NCBI RefSeq assembly: GCF_006442315.1
Contig: NZ_VFVY01000017.1
Coordinates: 62,001-126,000, forward strand
DNA: 64,000 nt
Reading direction: 5' to 3'
Origin: Mesorhizobium sp. B2-3-4
GTDB lineage: Bacteria > Pseudomonadota > Alphaproteobacteria > Rhizobiales > Rhizobiaceae
Part shown: one piece after another, positions 1 through 7,437 of the stretch
Layout of the letters: each line of letters opens with the position of its first letter
Numbering within the stretch: position 1 is the stretch's first letter
Notes under the pieces: generated by a model
What the model was told of the DNA's origin: nothing
Database searches by the model: none
The model's input: only the letters and a program-made list of their open reading frames with translations
Program-made: the position numbers and the translations under genes

Positions 1-1
1 G

Positions 2-670
2 CTTCTGATCTCAGGCCTGTCGCCGGACGTCTATCTGGATCCCGATGCGTCGGAGTCGATGAGCAAGGCGGAGTATGCCAGGCAGCAGCTCGGCAGCGGG
101 GACGACAATTTCAAGCTCGACCCGATGCCGGCCGACACCTGCAAGGCGGAGTTCGCGCGCATCGATCCGATCGATCCGGCGCTCGGCGACCCGTTGCGCG
201 TGCGGCTGAAGCCCGACCAGCCGTTCTGCTATGGGCGCGACTATGACGATGCGCATCTGAAGTCGCATCCTAACCAGATGACCCAATCGATCCGCGTTTT
301 CCGCGGCCCGATCGAGCTCGCATCTTTCGCTGCTGACGGTGACAAGGCGAATTGGCCTGATGGTGCCGACATCGCCGTCTCTGTCACCACGCGGCAGAAG
401 GGTGCCAGGGTCACGCAGACCTATTCCTGCCAGGGCGAGGCCGACCAGTGGCGCTGCGCGGCGAGCTCGAAGATGAGCGATTTCTCCTGCGACATCACGC
501 AGAAGGAAATCTTCCTCAAGCGCGGCGCCAACGGCACGATGATGCTTGCCAATCCCAACAGCAGCCTGGCCATCGTCGACCTCTGCTCGAAGGCCGCCCA
601 CGGCAAGACGAAGTCGGACGACAAGGTCTATCGACTGCAGGCGATGCCGCAATCGGCGTGTGCGCCATGA
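2..670 (+). CDS. Hypothetical exported-type protein, 5' truncated
   Basis: The frame is open from the first bases of the window, so the gene begins upstream and only about 222 C-terminal residues are visible. I do not recognise a family. Seven cysteines are spread through the visible part (in DTCKAEF, PFCYGRD, YSCQGE, WRCAAS, FSCDIT, DLCSKA and the terminal SACAP). Such spacing is common in periplasmic, disulfide-bonded proteins, but a signal peptide would lie outside the window. An ATG at 59 could start a shorter product, yet the in-frame sequence upstream of it looks equally coding. It stops just before the vapBC promoter region and is probably a separate unit. Confidence 0.6.
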   Translation, partial: LLISGLSPDVYLDPDASESMSKAEYARQQLGSGDDNFKLDPMPADTCKAEFARIDPIDPALGDPLRVRLKPDQPFCYGRDYDDAHLKSHPNQMTQSIRVFRGPIELASFAADGDKANWPDGADIAVSVTTRQKGARVTQTYSCQGEADQWRCAASSKMSDFSCDITQKEIFLKRGANGTMMLANPNSSLAIVDLCSKAAHGKTKSDDKVYRLQAMPQSACAP

Positions 671-687
671 GGTCGGGCTTGTATTTT

Positions 688-728
688 TTGACCTCAAGGG
701 ATATATCATTGCTATATCTCATTTGAGG
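688..728 (+). promoter_or_regulatory. vapBC promoter with nested dyad operator
   Basis: A TTGACC hexamer (688-693) lies 18 bp before CTATAT (712-717), a plausible -35/-10 pair. Two nearly coaxial inverted repeats overlap it: GATATA (700-705) with TATATC (713-718), and outside these CCTCAA (692-697) with TTGAGG (723-728). VapB-VapC complexes usually repress their own promoter by binding such palindromes. Binding here is inferred. Confidence 0.55.
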
Positions 729-736
729 ATAGCTTG

Positions 737-982
737 ATGGACAAGGCAAAGGTGTTTTGGTCAGGCCGGTCACAAGCTGTGCGTCTGCCCAAGGAGTTTC
801 GTTTCGAAACGGACGAGGTATCGATCCGCCGCCATGGGCAGACTGTTATCCTGGAGCCGCTGGCCCAGGACTGGGCGTGGCTCGATCAAGTGATCGGACC
901 GGTTGATGGCGATTTTGTCGAGGCAGCGCTGGAACGTCAGGACGGGCAGGGCAGGCCTGACTTGGACGATGTCTTCAAGTGA
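737..982 (+). CDS. vapB: VapB-type antitoxin (AbrB/SpoVT fold)
   Basis: This 81-residue protein is the antitoxin of a type II toxin-antitoxin pair. It should bind DNA through its N-terminal swapped-hairpin domain and neutralise VapC with its C-terminal tail. The N-terminus KVFWSGRSQAVRLPKEF is the typical VapB/MazE-like signature, and the acidic end (DLDDVFK) fits a toxin-binding tail. I start it at ATG 737, which has GAGGA seven bases upstream, not at the TTG three bases earlier. Its TGA overlaps the GTG of the next gene by four bases (GTGA), as expected for a coupled antitoxin-toxin pair. Confidence 0.88.
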   Translation: MDKAKVFWSGRSQAVRLPKEFRFETDEVSIRRHGQTVILEPLAQDWAWLDQVIGPVDGDFVEAALERQDGQGRPDLDDVFK

Positions 983-1365
983 TTTATCTGCTTGATACCA
1001 ATGCGGTTATCGCCGTCATCAAAGGCGATGCGAGTCTGCTCACGCTTCTGAAACAGCACACGCCGCAGGATTTTGCGCTCTCTGCGATCGTCGTTCATGA
1101 ACTTTACTACGGTGCTGGAAGGAGCCAGAGACGAGCAGAAAATATGGCTCGCATCGACGCCCTGCAGTTCCCGATGCTTGAATTCGATCGGGAGGATGCG
1201 AGGCATGCCGGAGAGATTCGGGCGACGCTAGCGATACGGGGGATGCCAATTGGTCCTTATGATGCGCTGATTGGCGGGCAGGCGCGCGCCAGGAGTCTCA
1301 TTCTGGTGACCCGCAACGTACGGGAATTCGAGCGTATCGGCGGCCTCTCGATCGAAACGTGGTGA
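979..1365 (+). CDS. vapC: VapC-type PIN-domain ribonuclease toxin
   Basis: This 128-residue PIN-domain protein is the toxin partner of the preceding gene. VapC enzymes are Mg-dependent endoribonucleases that cut tRNA or rRNA. The acidic residues of the family are present: D6 in LLDTNAV, E41 in VHELYYG and D95 in GPYDALIGGQA, with the usual TRNVREFERI motif near the end. The full length matches the family, so the toxin looks intact. The GTG start overlaps the vapB stop. The gene ends six bases before the convergent CDF transporter, and I see no clear terminator between them. Confidence 0.9.
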   Translation: MIYLLDTNAVIAVIKGDASLLTLLKQHTPQDFALSAIVVHELYYGAGRSQRRAENMARIDALQFPMLEFDREDARHAGEIRATLAIRGMPIGPYDALIGGQARARSLILVTRNVREFERIGGLSIETW

Positions 1366-1371
1366 TCCGTC

Positions 1372-2319
1372 TCAAGCAAACGGCACGGCCGTCGTGCCCT
1401 TGGGCAGCTTTGCCTCATCATCCGGCTCGACATGGATGGTGACGCGCACCGAGGGGATTTCGGCTTTCAGCGCGTCCTCGATGCGGTCGCAGATGACGTG
1501 GCTGGCGCCGACCGACATGTCGGCGTCGACGACCAGATGGAACTCGATGAAGGTGGCGCGGCCGGCGATGCGGGTCTTGAGGTCGTGCACCTCCATGGCG
1601 CCCTTGCAGTTGGCCGAGATGATGTCGCGGATGCGCATGTGCTCTGATGTGTCGACGGCACGGTCCATCAGACCGTTCATCGACGAGCCGATGACGTGCC
1701 AGCCCTGCCACAGGATGTTGAGCGCGACGATGACGGCCAATGCCGGATCGAGGATCTGCCAGCCGGTCAGGATCGCTCCGACGAGGCCGCCGAAGACGCC
1801 GATCGAGGTCACCACGTCGGTCATGATGTGGTTGCCGTCGGCGACCAGCGCCGGGGATTTCTCGGCCCGCCCGGCGCGGATCAGCGTCCAGGCCCAGAAC
1901 GCGTTGATGGCGGTGGCGACGCCGTTGACGGCGAGGCCTTCCCAGGGCTGTTCGAGCGGCGCCGGCACCTGCCAGGAGCGCCAGACCTCACTCAGGATCA
2001 GAAGCGCGGCGACCACGATCAGCACGCCCTCGAGCACGGCCGAGAAATACTCGGCCTTGTGGTGGCCGAAGGGGTGATCCTGGTCGGCCGGCTTGTGGCT
2101 GACCTGGATCGCCCAGAAGGCGGCGACCGAGGCAATGACGTTGACGATCGATTCCAGCGCGTCGGAATAGAGCGCGACCGAGCCGGTGAGGTACCAGGCG
2201 GCGGCTTTCAGCGCGAGCACGACGAAGGCGATCACGATCGACCAGAAGGCAAGCCTGGCAATCTTTTGCTTCGCTGCGGCTTTCGCCGCGATCGCCATCG
2301 TGTTCCCTGCTTCGGCCAT
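1372..2319 (-). CDS. Cation diffusion facilitator (CDF) metal efflux transporter
   Basis: This roughly 315-residue inner-membrane transporter should export a divalent metal (Fe, Zn, Mn or Co class) in exchange for protons. It has six predicted membrane segments followed by a cytoplasmic C-terminal domain with HVEP. In TM5, HIMTD gives H164 and D168, the usual half of the transport site. In TM2 the sequence SDALESIVN puts E56 and N60 where FieF-type proteins have two aspartates, so metal preference may differ. An alternative start at 2298 has a better ribosome site (AGGGA). The gene starts five bases after the trpE(G) stop on the same strand and is probably co-transcribed. Confidence 0.9.
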   Translation of the reverse strand: MAEAGNTMAIAAKAAAKQKIARLAFWSIVIAFVVLALKAAAWYLTGSVALYSDALESIVNVIASVAAFWAIQVSHKPADQDHPFGHHKAEYFSAVLEGVLIVVAALLILSEVWRSWQVPAPLEQPWEGLAVNGVATAINAFWAWTLIRAGRAEKSPALVADGNHIMTDVVTSIGVFGGLVGAILTGWQILDPALAVIVALNILWQGWHVIGSSMNGLMDRAVDTSEHMRIRDIISANCKGAMEVHDLKTRIAGRATFIEFHLVVDADMSVGASHVICDRIEDALKAEIPSVRVTIHVEPDDEAKLPKGTTAVPFA

Positions 2320-2324
2320 GATTG

Positions 2325-4517
2325 TCAGGCGGCCTTTTCCTTGGCCTTGCGCGGCAGGTGCGCAACGATGTTCTCGATGATGCGCATGCCGGCATTGTGG
2401 CCGAGCGTCATGATCGATTCGGGGTGGAACTGCACGGCCGCGATCGGTTCCTTGCGATGCTCGAAGGCCATGATGATGCCATCCTCGGTTTCGGCTGTGA
2501 CCGTGAAATCATCCGGCAGCCGCACCGGGTCGGCGAAGATCGAGTGGTAGCGGCCGACGGTGACTTCCTTGGGCAGGCCGGAGAAGATGATGCCAGGCTT
2601 GGAGACCCGGATGCGCGACGGCTTGCCATGCATGGGGATGTGCAATTGCCTGAGCTCGCCGCCGTAGGCTTCCGCCAGCGCTTGCAGGCCGAGGCAGACG
2701 CCGAAGATCGGCAGGTCGCGGGCGCGCGCTTTCTTGATGGTTGCGGCGCAATCGAAATCCTTCGGCGTGCCCGGCCCGGGCGACAGGACGACGAGGTCGG
2801 GCTTCAACCGCTCGAACACCTCCTCCGGCACCGGCGAGCGCACGGTCGAGACATTGGCGCCGGTCTGGCGGAAATAGTTGGCCAGCGTGTGGACGAAGGA
2901 GTCCTCATGGTCGACCAGGAGGATGTTGACGCCGTCGCCGACGCGCGCGGTGGTGCGCTCCGTGCTGACGGAATTGCCTGCCTTGGCGTCGCGGATGGCG
3001 GAGAGCATGGCGGATGCCTTCAGTTCGGTTTCGGCTTCTTCTTCCTCGGGAATGCTGTCGAAAAGCAAGGTGGCGCCGGCGCGCACCTCGGCGATGCCGT
3101 CCTTGATGCGGATGGTGCGCAGCGTCAGGCCGGTGTTCATGTCACCGTTGAAGTTGACCATGCCGATGGCGCCGCCGTACCAGGCGCGCGGGCTCTTCTC
3201 GTTCTGCTCGATGAAGCGCATGGCCCACAGTTTTGGCGCGCCGGTGACGGTGACCGCCCAGGCATGCGAGAGAAAAGCGTCGAAAGCGTCCATGCCCTCG
3301 CGCAGCCGCCCCTCGATGTGGTCGACGGTGTGGATAAGGCGCGAATACATTTCGATCTGGCGGCGGCCGATGACGCGCACCGAGCCTGGATCACAGACCC
3401 GCGACTTGTCGTTGCGGTCGACGTCCGAGCACATTGTGAGTTCGGATTCGTCCTTCTTGGAATTGAGCAGCTTGATGATCTGTTCGGAGTCCGAAATGGC
3501 ATCGTCGCCGCGCTTGATGGTGCCGGAGATTGGGCAGGTCTCGACGCGACGGCCGTTGACACGCACGAACATTTCCGGCGACGCGCCGATCAGGTACTCG
3601 TTCTCGCCCAAATTGATGAAGAAGGAATAGGGCGAGGGGTTGATCGACTTCAGCTTGCGCGAGATCTCGGAGGGCTGTGTCTCGCAGCGCTCGTAGAACA
3701 TCTGGCCGGGCACGACCTCAAACAGATCGCCGCGCTTGAAGGAGTCCATCGCCCGGCGCACCAGGTTGGCGTATTCGCCCGGCTCATGGTCGCCGCGCGG
3801 CGGAATGCGGTCGGCGGTCCTGAACGGCTCGGCGATCTGGTCGCGCGGCAGGCCCTCGGTCGAAAAGCCCGCGCCCGCATAGTCGTAGCGGTCGGTCCAG
3901 GCCTTGGCCGAATAGTGGTCGACGACCAGGATCTCGTCGGGCAGGAACAGGACGAGGTCGCGCTGACTTTCCTTGCGAACCAGCGTGTGTTCGACGGGAT
4001 CGAACTGGAAGGCGAGGTCGTAGCCGAAAGCGCCGTAGAGGCCGAGATTGGCGTCCTCGGCGGTCTTGAACAGAGCGGTGACGGCGCGCAATACGGTGAA
4101 GACCGAGGGCACGCGGCTACGCTCCTCCTCGGTGAAGACACGGCCGGGCTTGGCGACGTCGAGGCGGATCAGCTTTTTCGTGGTCTCGGCGATCGTGATC
4201 TCGGCGAGATCGCCGAGCGTCTTGCCGATGACCGGCAACAGCGCCTCGCCGCGGCTGTTCAGCGCCTCGATGCGCATGGCGCGGCCGCGTGCGGAGATGA
4301 CCAGCGGCGGATCGATGATGGCGGTATCCCAGCGCGTGTAGCGGCCGGGATATTCATAGTTCGAGGAAAACACGGCGCCACGCCGCGCGTTCAGCCCGTC
4401 GACATAGGCGTCGATCGCGCCTTGATACGGCCGGTCGTGGCGCTCGCGGGTGATGGTGATACCACCCTCGGTCACGAAACGCTCGGCGCCGTTGTCCAGA
4501 ACCTTAATCGTCGTCAT
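2325..4517 (-). CDS. trpE(G): Anthranilate synthase, fused TrpE-TrpG
   Basis: This 730-residue bifunctional enzyme makes anthranilate from chorismate and glutamine, the first committed step of tryptophan synthesis. The N-terminal two thirds is the chorismate-binding TrpE part (motifs GASPEMF, PISGTIKRG, DVDRNDKSR). The C-terminal third is a class I glutamine amidotransferase with C608 in GVCLGLQAL, H698 and E700 in HPES. The fusion is typical of rhizobia and some other alphaproteobacteria. I chose ATG 4517 because GGAGA sits five bases before it, not the ATG at 4529. Expression is almost certainly attenuated through the leader at 4561-4683. Confidence 0.97.
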   Translation of the reverse strand: MTTIKVLDNGAERFVTEGGITITRERHDRPYQGAIDAYVDGLNARRGAVFSSNYEYPGRYTRWDTAIIDPPLVISARGRAMRIEALNSRGEALLPVIGKTLGDLAEITIAETTKKLIRLDVAKPGRVFTEEERSRVPSVFTVLRAVTALFKTAEDANLGLYGAFGYDLAFQFDPVEHTLVRKESQRDLVLFLPDEILVVDHYSAKAWTDRYDYAGAGFSTEGLPRDQIAEPFRTADRIPPRGDHEPGEYANLVRRAMDSFKRGDLFEVVPGQMFYERCETQPSEISRKLKSINPSPYSFFINLGENEYLIGASPEMFVRVNGRRVETCPISGTIKRGDDAISDSEQIIKLLNSKKDESELTMCSDVDRNDKSRVCDPGSVRVIGRRQIEMYSRLIHTVDHIEGRLREGMDAFDAFLSHAWAVTVTGAPKLWAMRFIEQNEKSPRAWYGGAIGMVNFNGDMNTGLTLRTIRIKDGIAEVRAGATLLFDSIPEEEEAETELKASAMLSAIRDAKAGNSVSTERTTARVGDGVNILLVDHEDSFVHTLANYFRQTGANVSTVRSPVPEEVFERLKPDLVVLSPGPGTPKDFDCAATIKKARARDLPIFGVCLGLQALAEAYGGELRQLHIPMHGKPSRIRVSKPGIIFSGLPKEVTVGRYHSIFADPVRLPDDFTVTAETEDGIIMAFEHRKEPIAAVQFHPESIMTLGHNAGMRIIENIVAHLPRKAKEKAA

Positions 4518-4560
4518 TGCCGTCTCCATCAGCTACTTGGGCAACGGACCCGGGAATGGC

Positions 4561-4600
4561 TTAAAAAACAAATGGCCGCCCGGACATTCCGTTGCGGCCA
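4561..4600 (-). terminator. trp attenuator terminator hairpin
   Basis: Reading the minus strand, TGGCCGC (4600-4594) pairs with GCGGCCA (4579-4573). An inner CGGA/TCCG helix lies between them, and the run TTTGTTTTTT follows at once. This is a full intrinsic terminator placed between the leader peptide and trpE(G), the arrangement expected for transcription attenuation. Confidence 0.9.
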
Positions 4601-4638
4601 CCTCTCTTTTCACGCGCACGCGTTCGAACAGGCCGCTG

Positions 4639-4683
4639 TCAGCAGGCCCACCACCAAATGGTCTTGGTCGAACGCATGTTCAT
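4639..4683 (-). CDS. trpL: trp leader peptide (WWW)
   Basis: This 14-codon ORF reads MNMRSTKTIWWWAC and carries three consecutive tryptophan codons (4656-4648). AAGGGA lies about seven bases before its ATG. Ribosome stalling at the TGG codons under tryptophan shortage would prevent formation of the terminator at 4561-4600 and allow trpE(G) transcription. In Sinorhizobium meliloti the equivalent leader is also 14 residues, and the attenuated RNA and the peptide have been reported to act in trans. Whether that holds here is unknown. The ORF is too short for routine gene calling. Confidence 0.93.
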   Translation of the reverse strand: MNMRSTKTIWWWAC

Positions 4684-4811
4684 GGCGATTCCCTTAGCGG
4701 CGATTGCCTGGATCGGCAAGCGGAATCGGGAGGTCCGGCATTGCCGGTTCGCGGCGATCGGTGGGACGGGCGGTTCCCCTACCGTCACCGATATGTCCAT
4801 AAGTTCTCATA

Positions 4812-4823
4812 TTTGATCAAATT
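4812..4823. promoter_or_regulatory. GntR operator, copy 1 (ATTTGATCAAAT)
   Basis: This perfect 12-bp palindrome ATTTGATCAAAT lies about 100 bp before the SDR gene. The same 12 bases recur at 7378-7389 and, with one change, at 7315-7326 beside the GntR gene. A degenerate half-site around TGATCA (4888-4893) lies closer to the SDR start. A TTGACA hexamer at 4848-4853 could be the -35 of the SDR promoter, but I see no convincing -10. The remaining sequence from 4684 to 4922 holds no other recognisable element. Confidence 0.65.
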
Positions 4824-4922
4824 CTTGATCTGAAGCAGCTTCCTTGTTGACAAAAGAACCTGTCTTGTGCCGTTTCAAGCTATCACATGATCAAATGGGT
4901 GAAAGAAGGACGGGATCGGAAA

Positions 4923-5756
4923 ATGCAGGAGAACGAGATCGACACCCGTAATGCGCTCGACCTGGCGCGCCGCTTTTCGATGGCTGGCCGGCGTGCGCTG
5001 GTCACTGGCGGCAGTGTCAGCATCGGCCGCGAGATCGTCAGGGTCTTCGCCGAGGCGGGTGCCGATGTCGCCATCCATTTCGCCCGCGGCGCCGATGTCG
5101 CCTTCGGCCAGCCGGACGCAGCCGAGGAAGCGGTGCGCGAGGTGCGCGGGAGAGGGCGGCGCGGTGTGGCGATCGAGGCGGATTTCGGCCGGGCCGGTGA
5201 GGCGGCTCGCTGTGTCGGCGAGGCGACCGGCGCGCTGGGCGGGCTCGATGTGCTGGTCGTCTGCGCCTCGGTTCAGCAGCGGACACCGTTTCTCGATTTG
5301 CCCGCCGACGAGATCGAGCGCCAGATCCAGATCAATTTCAGAGCGACCATCGAATTGCTGCAGGCAGCGTTGCCGGGCATGAAGGCCAATGGCTGGGGCC
5401 GCGTGCTGACGATCGGAAGCATCAACCAGACGCGGCCCGAATCCGACCTTGCAGTCTATGCCGCGCTGAAGAGCGCGCAGCACAACCTCTCGTTCAACCT
5501 TGCCAAGGACTACGCCGCCCACGGCGTGACGATCAACAATCTGTCGCCGGGGCTGGTCGCCACCGAGCGCAATCGCTGGCGTCGTGAGGACGCGGCGAAA
5601 TGGGCCGAGATTCAGAAGAATTCCGCTCCGATGCAGCGCGCCGGCCAGGCCAGCGAGATGGCCGGCGCGGCGCTGCTCCTGTGCTCCGATGCCGGCAGCT
5701 TCATCACCGGGATCGATCTGCAGGCGACAGGGGGACGCCATCTCGGCTGGCAGTAG
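4923..5756 (+). CDS. SDR-family NAD(P)-dependent dehydrogenase
   Basis: This 277-residue classical short-chain dehydrogenase/reductase should oxidise or reduce a hydroxyl or carbonyl group with NAD(P). The nucleotide-binding loop is TGGSVSIG (28-35) and the catalytic tetrad is N138, S166, Y179 and K183 (YAALK). The usual NNAG motif is replaced by VCAS, a moderate deviation. I prefer ATG 4923 because AAGGA and GGAAA lie upstream; the ATG at 4887 has no ribosome site and falls in a half-operator. It lies at the edge of the GntR-controlled island and converges directly on the lactonase gene. It could oxidise a sugar to the lactone that the neighbour hydrolyses. Confidence 0.85.
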   Translation: MQENEIDTRNALDLARRFSMAGRRALVTGGSVSIGREIVRVFAEAGADVAIHFARGADVAFGQPDAAEEAVREVRGRGRRGVAIEADFGRAGEAARCVGEATGALGGLDVLVVCASVQQRTPFLDLPADEIERQIQINFRATIELLQAALPGMKANGWGRVLTIGSINQTRPESDLAVYAALKSAQHNLSFNLAKDYAAHGVTINNLSPGLVATERNRWRREDAAKWAEIQKNSAPMQRAGQASEMAGAALLLCSDAGSFITGIDLQATGGRHLGWQ

Positions 5757-6638
5757 CTAGCCGGCATAGGCCGGTTCGGGCAAGCCCGCCACGCCAACGT
5801 CGAGTGCAAGCAATGCGCCGGCCAGCGGCTGTTGCGCCCGTTCGGCGTCGCTCAACTTCTGCGTTGCGGTGGTCACGTAGAGCGTTGCGAGGCCGTCACC
5901 GCCGAAGGCGCAGGAGGTCGGCTGGCTGACCGGCAATGCGACCAGCCGGTCGAGCCTGCCGTCAGGAGCGAACCGCGCCAGCGCGCCACCCTGGTAGCGG
6001 GCATTCCACAGGAAACCTTCCGCGTCGATGGTCGCGCCGTCCGGCCGGCCTGGCGCGGCTAGCCCGCTGGCGAACAATGACCATTTGCCGATGTGTCCGT
6101 CCATCGGGTCGAAATCCGCGCGCTCGATATCGCCGTTCCTGGTGTCGGCGAAGTAGAGCGTGCGCCCGTCGGGGCTGAAGGCGATGGCGTTGGGCACGGC
6201 GATGCGGTCGCGGATCAGCGCGGACGTCCCTGCTTCGTCGACCCGGTAGAGCGCTCCGGACGGATGCAGTCCGTAGTCCCACATGCTGCCACAGATTATG
6301 CCGCCGGCCGGATCGCATTTCATGTCGTTCAGCCGGTGCTGCGGCGGTCCGTGCTCCACCGTCGCCAGCAAGGTCAGACCGCCGCTGCCGGGGTCGAAGG
6401 CATGGAGGCCGTGGCGCAGCGCAACGACGAGATCGCCATTTGCCCTCGCCACGACCGAACCGGCGACGTCCGGCATTGGCCATGTCGTCACGCGCCCGCT
6501 GTGTGGCCGCAGCCTATGCAGGCAGGGACGGCGAAGGTCGACCCAGAACAGTTCGTTGCGCACCGCCACCCAAGTCGGCGATTCGCCCAGTGTGTCTCCG
6601 GTGTTCGCGGCGACGTCGACTTGTGTGGCTTCTCTCAC
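5757..6638 (-). CDS. SMP-30/gluconolactonase-family lactonase
   Basis: This 293-residue six-bladed beta-propeller of the SMP-30/gluconolaconase/LRE family should hydrolyse a sugar lactone to the open sugar acid with a divalent metal. Ligands expected for the family are present: E19 (GESPTW), N150 (VPNAIAFSPDG) and D200 (PDGATID), plus R102 and N104 (HRLND) for substrate contact. The GTG start at 6638 overlaps the gntR stop (GTGA), so the two are translated as a unit. With the adjacent SDR it resembles the first two steps of a non-phosphorylating sugar oxidation route. The true substrate cannot be read from sequence. Confidence 0.88.
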   Translation of the reverse strand: MREATQVDVAANTGDTLGESPTWVAVRNELFWVDLRRPCLHRLRPHSGRVTTWPMPDVAGSVVARANGDLVVALRHGLHAFDPGSGGLTLLATVEHGPPQHRLNDMKCDPAGGIICGSMWDYGLHPSGALYRVDEAGTSALIRDRIAVPNAIAFSPDGRTLYFADTRNGDIERADFDPMDGHIGKWSLFASGLAAPGRPDGATIDAEGFLWNARYQGGALARFAPDGRLDRLVALPVSQPTSCAFGGDGLATLYVTTATQKLSDAERAQQPLAGALLALDVGVAGLPEPAYAG

Positions 6639-7294
6639 TGCAGGCTGATGTCCGGCTTGGGATCGACAGCGATCCTGTCGAGAAGATCATGCTTGGCCTT
6701 CTCGATATGCGCCCCCATCAGGACCGCGGCCGAACCGGCATCCTGGCGCTCGATGGCGCGAATGATGTGGCGGTGGTCGTTGATGACGCCGTGGAAGCGC
6801 CCCTGGTCATAGCCGTAGCGCTGCCAGATCGCGGCCACCAGCAGCCAGTTGCGGTCGACCATCGACAAGGCGCCAGGATTGCCGGCGGCCTCGTTGATGA
6901 CACCGTGAAAGATGTTGTTGGCATGAGGAACGGCAAGAAAGTCCTCGCTGGCGACCCTTGCTTCCAGCAGTTCCTCGGCGGCCTTCAGCGCGCGCAGGTG
7001 CTCGGGTGTGCGCCGCTCGCTGGCACGGCGAGCCAGCATCGTCTCGATGGCGCTGCGAATATCGAAGAGATCGACCACGAATGACAGATGGACCGTGCGG
7101 ACGCGTGCGCCGCGATTGGGCTCCAGCACCACCAGGCCGGTGCCGCTGAGCGCCCGCAGGGCCTCCCGCACCGGCATGTGGCTGACGCCGTAGCGGCCGG
7201 CCAGCTCGTCGATCCTCAACCGGGCGCCGAATGGGATGACGCCGGAGATGATGTCGTCGCGAAGCAGTTTCTGAACGTCGGGAATCCGCGCCAT
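6635..7294 (-). CDS. GntR-family regulator, FadR/FCD type
   Basis: This 219-residue regulator has an N-terminal winged helix (LRIDELAGRYGVSHMPVREALRAL) and an all-helical FCD effector domain. It should sense a carboxylate-type pathway intermediate and release its operators on binding. I start it at ATG 7294 (MARIPDVQ), preceded by AGGGGGG, since the 48 residues upstream do not fit the family and overlap operator DNA. It is divergent from the seven-gene uptake operon and coupled to the lactonase. The palindromes at 4812, 7315 and 7378 are its likely binding sites. Confidence 0.9.
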   Translation of the reverse strand: MARIPDVQKLLRDDIISGVIPFGARLRIDELAGRYGVSHMPVREALRALSGTGLVVLEPNRGARVRTVHLSFVVDLFDIRSAIETMLARRASERRTPEHLRALKAAEELLEARVASEDFLAVPHANNIFHGVINEAAGNPGALSMVDRNWLLVAAIWQRYGYDQGRFHGVINDHRHIIRAIERQDAGSAAVLMGAHIEKAKHDLLDRIAVDPKPDISLQ

Positions 7295-7314
7295 AGGCCC
7301 CCCTTGGCCTGTCG

Positions 7315-7333
7315 ATTTGAGCAAATATTGCTC
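7315..7333. promoter_or_regulatory. GntR operator, copy 2, with overlapping dyad
   Basis: ATTTGAGCAAAT (7315-7326) differs from the other two copies by one base. It overlaps a second perfect dyad, GAGCAA-ATA-TTGCTC (7319-7333). The pair lies 21 bp before the gntR start, where bound protein would block gntR expression, so it is a likely autoregulatory site. Confidence 0.55.
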
Positions 7334-7377
7334 GCACGACCGCAAAGAGAAGTCAATTTTGCCCTTGCCAAGAGAAC

Positions 7378-7389
7378 ATTTGATCAAAT
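7378..7389. promoter_or_regulatory. GntR operator, copy 3 (ATTTGATCAAAT)
   Basis: This perfect 12-bp palindrome is identical to the one at 4812-4823. It ends immediately before an ATG (7390) and 49 bp before the preferred start of the UxaA-family gene. Occupancy here would block transcription or initiation of the seven-gene operon. Confidence 0.65.
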
Positions 7390-7437
7390 ATGAAACTTGC
7401 CCAGGGATCGCCATGCCGCGCCGGTTGGGAAACACCA

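Noticed and set aside
2322..4697. A 791-codon plus-strand open frame opposite trpE(G)
   Set aside because: It is the antisense shadow of a GC-rich conserved gene, with Arg/Asp-rich composition, no ribosome site and no domain.
6440..7084. A 214-codon plus-strand frame opposite gntR and the lactonase
   Set aside because: It spans two confidently assigned minus-strand genes and has shadow composition.
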